The notes below the pieces were generated by a model. It did no database searches. It had not been told where the DNA came from and saw only the letters and a list, made by a program, of their open reading frames with translations. Source: Anaerolineales bacterium HSG25 (GTDB lineage: Bacteria; Chloroflexota; Anaerolineae; 4572-78; J111). From it: a stretch of 42,191 bases of DNA. The position numbers were made by a program, and so were the translations under genes. This document shows positions 16,858 through 25,100 of this stretch, piece by piece. The DNA lies in the NCBI GenBank assembly GCA_030377865.1, contig JAUCGA010000044.1:1-42191 (forward strand). The letters are read 5' to 3'. Position 1 is the first letter of the stretch, and each line of letters opens with the position of its first letter.

Positions 16858-17151
16858 ATGCGAGAGCTTACGTCATCCAAAGTCACTATTTCGGTCATGT
16901 TGCCCCAATCATTACTGTTTGATTATGGCCTTTCACAACAAGAGGCGAGTATCGTTTTGCTACGGGCATTTGTCCTGATGTTATATCGTCAAGACCGAAT
17001 ATCGTCTGGTAAGGCCGCTCGATTATTAGGCATCCCACGTTTGGTCTTTATTCAGCAGGTATTAGCCCAAGAAAATATCCCCTACCTCGATTACAGTGCC
17101 GAAGAACTTGAGGCTGAGGTTGCAACTATAGAACAATGGCCCAAGAAATAG
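16858..17151 (+). CDS. UPF0175 family antitoxin
   Basis: This roughly 97-aa protein has the UPF0175 pattern: a short N-terminal strand (KVTISVMLPQSLL), a helix with EASIVLLRAFVLMLYRQDRIS and then SGKAARLLGIPRLVFIQQVLAQENI, the helix-turn-helix-like part that binds DNA. UPF0175 proteins are typically encoded upstream of DUF3368 PIN-type toxins and are thought to neutralise them and repress the operon. Two ATG codons follow AGGAGG (16847-16852); the second (16858) has the better spacing, 5 nt. The gene overlaps the original toxin start (ATG 17136) by 16 nt. Confidence 0.82.
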   Translation: MRELTSSKVTISVMLPQSLLFDYGLSQQEASIVLLRAFVLMLYRQDRISSGKAARLLGIPRLVFIQQVLAQENIPYLDYSAEELEAEVATIEQWPKK

Positions 17152-17623
17152 TTGTTTCTAATACACACCCTTGATAGCTCTGGCTTGGCTCAACCAGTTG
17201 GCGTTAATACCGGCCTTATTTGATGAACTTCATATCCCCCAAGCCGTCTATGATGAGATATTTTACAAGCCAGACGCAATCGGAACTGTCGAACTAGCCT
17301 CAACCGATTGGCTGATTGTACGTCCCGTGACCAACGTTTTGTCAGTCAATCTATTACAGGACCAGTTGGATGCAGGCGAAAGTGAAGCGATTGTTCTAGC
17401 GACCGAACTACAGGCTGACTTACTGTTAATCGATGAACGTCGTGGACGACGTAAGGCGATTCAATATGGCTTGGATATAACCGGAACGCTTGGTATCTTA
17501 ATCCGCGCCCGTCAATTACAATTGATTGGGCCGTTACGACCAATGCTCCATAAATTACGACTATTACCATTTTTTATCAGTGAATCGCTATATCAACAGA
17601 CACTGCGGCATGTTGGAGAATAA
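17136..17623 (+). pseudogene. DUF3368 PIN-like toxin gene with a 1-nt frameshift
   Basis: The natural start is ATG 17136, overlapping the antitoxin gene. It reads MAQEIVVSNT, then loses one base: AAT ACA CA CCC TTG ATA instead of AAT ACA TCA CCC TTG ATA. In the observed frame a TGA follows at 17172. The shifted frame then continues LIALAWLNQLALIPALFDEL to a normal end, with the toxin-family blocks LDAGESEAIVLATEL, LLLIDERRGRRKA and GTLGILIRA. The break lies in the conserved SNTSPL motif at the active-site strand. The DUF3368 toxin (PIN-fold RNase) is thus probably inactive, unless the shift is a sequencing error or a TTG at 17171 starts a shorter product. Confidence 0.8.
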
Positions 17624-17650
17624 AAATAGAGATACTCTAATACCTTTACC

Positions 17651-17697
17651 AGAATCAAAAAGAGGCTGACCCGCATGGTCGGCCTCTTTTTGATTCT
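17651..17697. terminator. Terminator hairpin, copy 2 of the 40-bp direct repeat
   Basis: AGAATCAAAAAGAGGC continues into a stem ending GCCTCTTTTTGATTCT; the 47-bp segment is almost fully palindromic. It sits between the UPF0175/DUF3368 locus and the convergent TumE-like trio and would terminate both. Confidence 0.85.
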
Positions 17698-17723
17698 GTA
17701 TTCAGGTGAAAATTAGGCACAGC

Positions 17724-18119
17724 TTACAGATTATCCGCCACCCACTGCACAAAATCGATGCAATGTATCTCGTCGGTTAACTCAACCTCGGCTTTGTCCC
17801 TTGTATGGTAATGGGGAATTGGCTCTAAACGGTGCTGAGTGTAGGCGTTACCATATTTTTTCTGCAAGGCTCTTGGGTCGGCGGCGTTATCAAACCCTCC
17901 CACTACTTGCGAATCTTGAAACGCGTAATAGGCATATTTTCGAGAGCCGTCACGGCGGACAACCTCTCGGATACGAAGAAGATAGACTTTGTACTCAATT
18001 TCAAGCCACAGAACGGCATAATCGTCATAAACATCATGCCGAATAACCTGTACCGTTTCAAAACGTTGTTGACATAGGTCAATCACTCTTTCCAGAGTTT
18101 CTGCAAGTGATTCCGCCAT
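17724..18119 (-). CDS. Probable TumE-family (DUF6516) toxin
   Basis: This 131-aa soluble protein shows the order of features of the DUF6516/TumE family as I know it: a strand-rich core (VLWLEIEYKVYLLRIREVV), KYAYYAFQDSQVVGGFDNA, a HRLEPIPHYHTRDKAEV segment rich in His near the end, and a C-terminal helix (CIDFVQWVAD). Members act as toxins in type II toxin-antitoxin pairs; the mode of action is not settled. Its start lies 37 bp inside the upstream gene, so the two are translationally coupled. The assignment is by pattern recall and moderately sure. Confidence 0.55.
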   Translation of the reverse strand: MAESLAETLERVIDLCQQRFETVQVIRHDVYDDYAVLWLEIEYKVYLLRIREVVRRDGSRKYAYYAFQDSQVVGGFDNAADPRALQKKYGNAYTQHRLEPIPHYHTRDKAEVELTDEIHCIDFVQWVADNL

Positions 18120-18421
18120 TTGTTTAGCTCCAAAGCATCAACTTCCCACATCATTAAATCCCCTTCCCAATCCATCTTGTCCGATTCCGTCTCCAACTGT
18201 TCTACATAAGCCATGTCGGTAGCAGTACGATAAGCAAACAGATCGTAGCTACAGCCATATTTTTTCTCCCATCGCTGAGTCCGTTTTTCGGCCTGTAACA
18301 GTTTTTTTTGCACCCGTTCAAAGGCATAATACCGCAACGCCTCTTCGATATTCACCTGTAACTGTTCGAATAGATAAATATATTCCTTATTTACCGGAAC
18401 GGTCATCATCTCAATCGTCAT
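18083..18421 (-). CDS. Middle gene of the XRE/TumE-like trio, probable antitoxin
   Basis: This 112-aa, charged and largely helical protein has a coiled-coil-like stretch (ALRYYAFERVQKKLLQAEKR), then YDLFAYRTATDMAYVEQLE and MDWEGDLMMWEVDALELNKW. I have no named domain for it, but acidic proteins of this shape are found next to TumE-like genes. AAGGGG lies 10 nt before the ATG. It overlaps the next gene by 37 bp and follows the XRE gene by 17 bp, so the three are one operon. It may be the direct antitoxin or an adaptor of the XRE protein. Confidence 0.55.
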   Translation of the reverse strand: MTIEMMTVPVNKEYIYLFEQLQVNIEEALRYYAFERVQKKLLQAEKRTQRWEKKYGCSYDLFAYRTATDMAYVEQLETESDKMDWEGDLMMWEVDALELNKWRNHLQKLWKE

Positions 18422-18438
18422 GATTAGTATCCCCTTTA

Positions 18439-18663
18439 CTAAGTTTCGTCCAAATCCATCTCATCATCCACTAAACTATCAAGAGACACCCCAAAAAAGC
18501 GAGATATTTTAAATGCAAGATCCAAAGACGGTTTTTTCTCACCATTCTCGATTTTACTGATATGGCTATAAGCACTCATGCCAAGTTGCATCGTTAGCTC
18601 TTTTAAGGTTAAGTTGTTTTGGTTACGTAAGGTACGTAACTTTTCCCCGAATTTCTGCATCAT
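18439..18663 (-). CDS. XRE-family HTH regulator, first gene of a toxin-antitoxin operon
   Basis: This 74-aa protein is a single Cro/C1-type helix-turn-helix: FGEKLRTLRNQNNLTLKELT, QLGMSAYSHISKIENGEKKPS, LDLAFKISRFFGVSLDSLV, ending in an acidic tail (DDEMDLDET). Such proteins bind operators and autoregulate. It leads the minus-strand operon with the two genes above. Two inverted repeats lie upstream of its start and are candidate operators. Antitoxin activity in addition to repression is possible, as TumA partners of TumE are HTH proteins. Confidence 0.85.
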   Translation of the reverse strand: MMQKFGEKLRTLRNQNNLTLKELTMQLGMSAYSHISKIENGEKKPSLDLAFKISRFFGVSLDSLVDDEMDLDET

Positions 18664-18686
18664 TTAATTCTAATCAACCAAAATTG

Positions 18687-18760
18687 TCCTATTAGGAAAA
18701 CAAACATGTGAGTTTGACATTTATGAATGAGCATGTTAAAATTTTCCCAACGGGAAAATT
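18687..18760. promoter_or_regulatory. Two inverted repeats upstream of the XRE operon, candidate operators
   Basis: TCCTATTAGGA (18687-18697) and AATTTTCCC-AAC-GGGAAAATT (18740-18760, perfect 9-bp arms) lie 24 and 77 bp before the XRE start. Autoregulation is inferred. In the gap 18664-18990 the stretch 18761-18955 shows nothing further. Confidence 0.5.
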
Positions 18761-18955
18761 TAAGTTTTATTTACATGCCTCACTATAACCACAATCGACA
18801 TAACCTGTTTGCCATCAGTGATGAAATGGATTCGTAACCTATCTAGTTTTTCTCTTAAAAATTGTTCCTACTGTCTTTCACCCATAGCCTAATTATGGCC
18901 TATTCCTTCTGTGTGTCAAATTGTTTATTCTATATCCAACTCATCGCGTCTCAGT

Positions 18956-18984
18956 TTGACTGACATTTCAGAATGGTCTAAACT
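18956..18984 (+). promoter_or_regulatory. Leaderless-type promoter of the glycoside hydrolase gene
   Basis: TTGACT (18956-18961), 17-bp spacer, TAAACT (18979-18984), then 6 nt to the ATG at 18991. Transcription should start at or next to the A of the ATG, so the mRNA would have no leader; no Shine-Dalgarno is present. Confidence 0.6.
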
Positions 18985-18990
18985 CACTGT

Positions 18991-20637
18991 ATGATAAACA
19001 AAAACTCTTATCGACGTAACTTGTCGATTATGGCTGTTTTGGTTCTACTGACGTTCATGGCAATCGTTGTCAGCCGACGCTCGAACCAAACGTATCTGTT
19101 TAATCTAACGGGTGAGGAAGAGATTCTGCCTCAAATTTCGGGCATAACTCAATATTTGCTAACTCGCCTGCAACCTCCTCTCCAAACGGCAGATAATGTG
19201 CCGGTGCAGTACGCCGGAATGAACCCTTATGGCGTGAATACGTTTTTACAAAACGAGGTCGAACCAGCCAAACGAGAGCAGGCCCTGCGGCTCATCTCGG
19301 AGGCCGGGATTAAATGGGTGCGGCAGGAGTTCACTTGGGAGGATATTGAGATTCATGGTAAGGGTGATTTTGAAGACCGTCGTCATGAACCATACAAATC
19401 GGCTTGGGAAAAATATGACCAAATTGTCGATTTTGCCGAGAAGTATGACCTCAAAATCATGGCTCGTCTCAGTAATCCTCCAGCTTGGACACGAGCCATG
19501 ACCGATACCGTTGGAGCCTTTGCTCCGCCGGACGATTATCAAGATTATGGTGATTTTGTGACCGCGTTGGCGACTCGTTACCGAGGTCGTATCCCGGCCT
19601 ATCAGATATGGAACGAGCCGAATATTTACCCCGAATGGGGCGAATATCCGATTAGTGCTGAGGAGTATACAGAACTGCTCAAGGTGGGGTATCAAAGCAT
19701 CAAAAAGGCCGACCCGGACGCGATTGTCGTCATGGGAGCCTTGGCCGCGACCATTGAACTAGACCGACAACGTCGCTATAGCCCAACCGGATTTCCGACT
19801 AGCCCCGGTGGCTTGAGTGATGTGCTATTTTTGCAACAGTTATATAATGCCGGAGCCGCGCCCTATTTTGATGTGTTAGCCATGCAGGGATACGGTTTGT
19901 GGAGTGGCCCAACCGACCGACGCATGCAACCTCGGGTGTTGAACTTCTCGCGCCCGTTATATGTTCGAGATGTGATGGTTCGAAACGGAGACGCTCATAA
20001 AGCAATTTGGTTGAGCGAACTGGGCTGGAATGTAGTACCACCAGAATCTGGTCTGCCGCCAATTTATGGACAAGTAACGTTAGAACAACAAGCTCGTTAC
20101 ACTCAAATCGCCTATCAGCGCATACAAAAAGAGTGGCCGTGGCTGGGGGTAGGCTTTTATTGGTTTTTTAAGCAAGCCGACGATCGGGAAAAACTGGGTA
20201 ATCCACAATACTATTTTCGGATGATGGAGCCAGATTTTACACCGTTGCCGATCTACGAGGCCATCAAAACTCAGGCCAACGACGCACCTGTTTTATATGC
20301 GGGCTGGCAGAAGGCCGATCATTGGGCCATAGAATATCATGGTACATGGAGCTTGATTGAGCATGCAGAGGCTAGTTTTGGTTCGGCAATGCAAACAACG
20401 GAAGCCTCTGCTTCATTCTCGGTGATAGTTGATAGTCGGCGGGTTAGGTTAAAACTCGTTCCTTCATCTAAGTCCATTCGCCTACAAATTCAGGTCGATC
20501 AACAAGACCCGTTTGAGGTGACTATTACCAACGAAGATTCGGTAACGATTTTAGAAGCATGGCGAAGCAGACAATATCGACTAAATGTTGAGCTGTTGTC
20601 TGGGGCAATGCTGATAGATGGTTTGATCGTAGAGTGA
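18991..20637 (+). CDS. Membrane-anchored clan-A glycoside hydrolase (GH5/GH39-like)
   Basis: This 548-aa protein starts with a short basic head and a hydrophobic helix (residues 13-28) that acts as signal anchor. The TIM barrel (about 70-425) carries the acid/base Glu209 in YQIWNEPNIYPEWG and the nucleophile Glu343 in WLSELGWN, the two-Glu arrangement of retaining clan GH-A enzymes. GIKWVRQEFTWEDIE and YDLKIMARLSNPP fit the first strands. A beta-rich domain (about 435-548) may bind carbohydrate. The substrate is a beta-linked polysaccharide or glycoside that cannot be told from sequence. The next two genes, on the same strand, also encode secreted proteins, so this is probably an extracellular carbohydrate unit. 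Confidence 0.83.
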   Translation: MINKNSYRRNLSIMAVLVLLTFMAIVVSRRSNQTYLFNLTGEEEILPQISGITQYLLTRLQPPLQTADNVPVQYAGMNPYGVNTFLQNEVEPAKREQALRLISEAGIKWVRQEFTWEDIEIHGKGDFEDRRHEPYKSAWEKYDQIVDFAEKYDLKIMARLSNPPAWTRAMTDTVGAFAPPDDYQDYGDFVTALATRYRGRIPAYQIWNEPNIYPEWGEYPISAEEYTELLKVGYQSIKKADPDAIVVMGALAATIELDRQRRYSPTGFPTSPGGLSDVLFLQQLYNAGAAPYFDVLAMQGYGLWSGPTDRRMQPRVLNFSRPLYVRDVMVRNGDAHKAIWLSELGWNVVPPESGLPPIYGQVTLEQQARYTQIAYQRIQKEWPWLGVGFYWFFKQADDREKLGNPQYYFRMMEPDFTPLPIYEAIKTQANDAPVLYAGWQKADHWAIEYHGTWSLIEHAEASFGSAMQTTEASASFSVIVDSRRVRLKLVPSSKSIRLQIQVDQQDPFEVTITNEDSVTILEAWRSRQYRLNVELLSGAMLIDGLIVE

Positions 20638-20714
20638 TAGAGAGACCATCATCGACATGTTTTAGCCCTCATCGACATTGACTGAGATAATTATTATGAG
20701 AAAGAGAGGATATT

Positions 20715-21749
20715 ATGAAAAAATCAGTATTGTGGCTATTTATGTTACTATTCACATCCTCGGCGACAGTTGTTCTGGCTCAACTCCCCGGCGATGTGAA
20801 TAATGATGGTACCGTTGATATTTTTGATCTGTCGATTATATCGAATCATTATGGTACCTCGAACCCTATCGGCGATGTAAACGAAGACGGCAAAGTTGAC
20901 ATCTTCGATATCGCTATCGCTTCATCTAACTATCAGGGCGCAGGGCCATTACCAACGGCGACCGATACAACTGTGCCCACGGTGCAGAATCCAACTACCA
21001 CATCGACTTCGGTGCCGACTGACACACCAACCTCAACAAATACGCCGACTAATACTGCTACCTCAACCGTGCCGGTCAACAGCCCGATCCCTGTTCCAAC
21101 CGATACGCCCATACCAACCGACACACCTGTACCCACCGAAACACCCGCATCAAACAGCATTAGTATTAAGGGCGAGGTTTGGGCCGATAACTGGTTTGCC
21201 TTTTATCTGAATGACAGCTTGGTGGCCGAAGATTCGGTGCCCATTACCACCGAGCGTTCATTTAATGCGGAGGCTTTTACTTTTACAGCAGACTATCCAT
21301 TTGTCCTAAACCTGATCATGAAGGACTTTAAGGAAAACGACACTGGGTTGGAGTATATTGGCGCAAATAATCAGCAAATGGGCGATGGGGGGCTGATTGC
21401 TCAGTTCACCGAAACCAGCACCGGACAAGTTATTGCAGTTAGCAATAGCGATTGGAAATGTACTGTTATCCACGAGGCTCCGTTGGATAAATCCTGCGCT
21501 AATGAAACCAACCCAGTAGCCGGAGTCGCCCCGTGTGACTTCATCTCGCTTGATGAACCAGTCGGCTGGAAACTTATTAACTTTGATGATACGGGCTGGA
21601 CAAACGCCACCCTCTACACAACTGAACAGGTACGCCCCAAAGATGGCTACGATCAAATTAGTTGGAATCCGAGTACTCGTCTCATTTGGGGAGCCGATCT
21701 TGAAACCGACAACTCAATTTTATGTCGTCTTAAAATCGACACTCCATAA
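20715..21749 (+). CDS. Secreted dockerin-containing protein
   Basis: This 344-aa protein has a signal peptide ending LAQ, then two type I dockerin repeats (GDVNNDGTVDIFDLSIISNH and GDVNEDGKVDIFDIAIASSN), each a calcium-binding loop and helix. A Thr/Pro linker (about residues 78-145) follows, then a C-terminal beta domain with GLEYIGANNQQMGDGGLIA, SNSDWKCTVIHEAP and WKLINFDDTGW. That domain resembles galactose-binding-like modules of secreted proteins; this is a tentative call. Dockerins bind cohesins to build complexes, but no cohesin is seen in the window, so the dockerin may serve an intramolecular or other surface role. AGAGGAT precedes the ATG, 77 bp after the hydrolase gene. Confidence 0.82.
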   Translation: MKKSVLWLFMLLFTSSATVVLAQLPGDVNNDGTVDIFDLSIISNHYGTSNPIGDVNEDGKVDIFDIAIASSNYQGAGPLPTATDTTVPTVQNPTTTSTSVPTDTPTSTNTPTNTATSTVPVNSPIPVPTDTPIPTDTPVPTETPASNSISIKGEVWADNWFAFYLNDSLVAEDSVPITTERSFNAEAFTFTADYPFVLNLIMKDFKENDTGLEYIGANNQQMGDGGLIAQFTETSTGQVIAVSNSDWKCTVIHEAPLDKSCANETNPVAGVAPCDFISLDEPVGWKLINFDDTGWTNATLYTTEQVRPKDGYDQISWNPSTRLIWGADLETDNSILCRLKIDTP

Positions 21750-21891
21750 CTTGACAATGTTAGATTACAATCATGTCATACTGAGCGAAGCGAAGTATTC
21801 CCCATGATGATACTTTTGGGTGGATTCTTCGCAAACTACGCTCAGAATGACATGGCATAGCGGACTTAAACGCTAATGTAACATTGTCAAG
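21750..21891. repeat. 142-bp MITE-like element with perfect 13-bp terminal inverted repeats
   Basis: CTTGACAATGTTA (21750-21762) and TAACATTGTCAAG (21879-21891) are perfect inverted ends. The interior holds GTCATACTGAGCGAAGCGAA / TTCGCAAACTACGCTCAGAATGAC, the widely scattered bacterial CATTCTGAGCGAAG palindrome. It begins one base after the dockerin gene stop codon. The gap 21750-22100 also contains repeat A copy 4 and a promoter, but no gene. Confidence 0.85.
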
Positions 21892-21928
21892 ATAATCATA
21901 CCCAAATACCTAAATACCTAAATCTAGG

Positions 21929-22019
21929 GTAAAAATTCAGTAAAACTGCCCTAGAAACCCGATTTCTCAAAGAAATCGGGTTTCTGACGTTCCTTCTGGC
22001 GAGTTCACTGAATATTTAC
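21929..22019 (-). repeat. Repeat family A, copy 4
   Basis: Complete copy in inverse orientation: GTAAAAATTCAGTAAAAC, hairpin AGAAACCCGATTTCT / AGAAATCGGGTTTCT, and GAGTTCACTGAATATTTAC. It stands directly before the promoter of the 1197-aa protein. Confidence 0.88.
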
Positions 22020-22039
22020 AATCTAGGAATATACTCCGC

Positions 22040-22068
22040 TTGACAAACCACCTCAACAATGATATGTT
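22040..22068 (+). promoter_or_regulatory. Sigma-70-type promoter of the 1197-aa surface protein
   Basis: TTGACA (22040-22045), 17-bp spacer, TATGTT (22063-22068). The start codon is at 22101, with AAGAAGGGG as ribosome binding site. The promoter begins 20 bp after repeat family A copy 4. Confidence 0.6.
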
Positions 22069-22100
22069 GACTGTAGTTAAAGAAGGGGTATACTTTTACT

Positions 22101-25100
22101 ATGAACGTTAAAATCAGAATCTCAAAACAACTTATCGTTCTACTGGTGTTGGTTGTTACATTATTTTCACAATCCAGTTCCGCCCAAGGTAATGAGCCGT
22201 GGCCGTTTTGGTTTTCCATTACACCAAGCCATGAGGATGGACGAATCACCTACGATTTCCGCTTTTCGAGTCGGGTGGAATGGAAAATGGTCGATCTTCA
22301 GATCAAGATTCCTCTGCCCAAAGGTACGCGATATGTAGAAAGCAAAGCTCCTGCAACCACTAGTGTTGACTTTGATGGTCAAAATATCATCTATTTTACC
22401 TCGGTTTTCCACAAACCAATTCGTGGTGCGGCCTTCACCCTCGAAATTACCAATCCCAATCAAACTGTTTTTGATACAGATGTACTAATCACTTGGAAAG
22501 GTGATCGCCCCGGCCTGTATCAATTAGAAAACATCTCTTTTGATGTGACAAAAACCCCTTTAGATTGGACACGACCTCGTTCGCGCCTTCTGCTCGGTTT
22601 CATGGCTCATGTAGCAGAAGATGATACTATTACATATAGCATTTACCCCGAAAACTACAGTGGTCTCCGCATGTGGGATTTACGGGTTAATGTTCCTCTG
22701 CCTACCGGCACCAAATTTGTCTCTATGGAAGCGCCTCAACAGTTTAGTGCCACCTTTGATGGCGAAGTGGCCTACTTCTTTACCTCTGAAATGCCACGTC
22801 AAGCTAATTTAGAGCCACTTAAATTAACCTTATCGACCGAAAATGTACCCGCCGACCAGTTGCTGACCACCCATGCTTGGGCTTCATGGAAAAATTCTGG
22901 AAGGGGTGTGGGGCGATGGGTCGTTTCAGAAGAGCAGATTACCAGCGGCCAGATTAGTGTTTTGCCTCGATTACCCCAACAAGCTGTCGCTGATAGGGAA
23001 GGCGATGTTCCCCTTTCTTATTTTGATGTGACTAGCCTTGTTTTAAGCGATCACCAAGCCAATTTAGACATTACCTATAATACCGCTAGCCCGCTCTGGA
23101 CAAAGGATCCGGTTGTCTACCAGTTTTTTATTGACCATGACTGCCGTCTCGATACCGGCCAAATTCGGGATCACCGAGGTGTTGAGTACCGTGTTCGGTA
23201 TCGACAGGATCAACAACTGGCCGATTTAAGTCAGTATGATACAGAGGCCAAAATCTGGCTCAACAAAGAAACTATTCCTCTGCCCTACTCGATTGATAAT
23301 ACCGTACTGACTATCTCGCTCCCCTACCAACTGATTAACAATGATGGTCAATTTTGCTGGACAAGCGTCGTTCGTAACGGAACTCAGGAATATACCCCCG
23401 CCCCTCCGGCTGACAAAACACCCGACACCCCCGAATTTCGACTGACCGAATATAGCCTTGATGGGGCTGATAATCCAGCAAAAAACGATGATGATGGCCC
23501 GGAAGCGACCAAACCAGTCGTCATGGTTCCTGTCGAAGTGACCGGTGCAGAAGAGGCCGACCGTATCGGTGGTTCGGCAGATAACCTGCCTCCAAGTAAC
23601 GCCGATTCAGATAACCAGTCAGATCAAAAATCGGCAAATGAATCAGATGAAGAGATTGTTCCCAAATCGACAAGCCAAGCACCTACTGCCAAAAAGCCCA
23701 ACCAGCAACCGCAAATTGACGATGAATTCGTTAATTTAGGTGACACATGGAAATACCGACCCGGTTGGTCGGAGCCACCCCATGATTGGGCCGAGAAAGG
23801 GTTTGACGACCGAGACTGGTTTGAAGGTGGTACAACCATCGGCTATGGTGATGGCAAGTTCAGCACCGACTTGAGTCTGTCGCTAAACTATTTGCAACAA
23901 ATCGACGCGGCCAGCAAGGAACAGCCCTCTGACGAGTCGCCCAACAATTTAGACAGTGGCCCCCGCACCGACTTCACCTCCGTTTTTATTCGGCGTGAGT
24001 TTACGATTGACCAACTAGAAAGCCTGATTGAACTGATCCTCAAAATAGATTATGAAGATGGTTTTGTGGCCTATATTAATGGGGTAGAGGTAGCTCGCCA
24101 AGGGCTTAAAGCACCCGGCACACCGCTCTCGTTTGATACTCCAGCGACTGACCGAGATGGTGGTTTTACCGAAAAAGTTGATCTAAGTGACTTTATCGAC
24201 CTGCTCAATGAGGGAGATAATGTGATTGCCATTGAAGTCCATAAATCATTAGGGCGCTCTAGCTTATATGTCAGCCCTGAACTGAGTTGGCAACGAGATA
24301 CTAGCTCCACTCCAGCAGAAGAGACGACTGATCCCACGCCAACGCCCTTCCCAACCACAAAACCAAGTCAGCCCCAAGCAACCAGTAGCCCGACTGAGCA
24401 AAAAGTGGCTCAGGCTGATTCCGCCAGCAACGAAACCGAATCAACGGGTAGTAGTAATGCCCCTCAAAGCGGAACTCAGGCCAATCATGGCGGTTCAACG
24501 GAATCTGAAACTACCACTCCAACAGAGGGTAGCTCTGTTGATCCCGGTATCGTGCCCAATTCAGGGACGGGATCAGCGGGTAGTACAGGTTCTGGCTCTG
24601 GGCCAACCTACATTCCCGAGTCTGGTGGCGCGTCGCAACCGCCTAACACATACTCAGCCCAAGCCACCCCATCTGCCCCCGCGGTTGACTCAAATACGCT
24701 AACAACCATGCCCCGCGCTCCGCTTCCTCAAACTATGTTCCATCCTCCTGATACTAATCCGTCAATCATTGATACCCACGGCAAAATTGCAGTGCCAATT
24801 GATGATGGCAATGGAACCTATAATGTCTATGTTTTTACTCTACGTTTTGGGTATGGCTGGGAAACCGATAAAGTATCATTTGCCCGTCAGCCCGATATCA
24901 GCTTAGACGGACAACGCATGGTCACCAATCATCAAGGGGATGGCTTAGAAACAGTACATGAATACAGTTTTATCGATAAGTCTGAAAAACGAGTCAGTGA
25001 CCATCCACAAGATTCTCATCCCACCTACGACCCGTGGGCCGACCGAGTAACTTACGGTAATCCCGAACTGATTATCGACCCGAATGGTACGAAATATTCG

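Noticed and set aside
16565..17697. The 40-bp direct repeats as phage or island attachment sites
   Set aside because: They are fully palindromic terminators, and no integrase or tRNA is near; kept only as a finding about the cassette.
18991..21749. A cellulosome gene cluster
   Set aside because: One dockerin is present but no cohesin or scaffoldin, so a cellulosome cannot be claimed.
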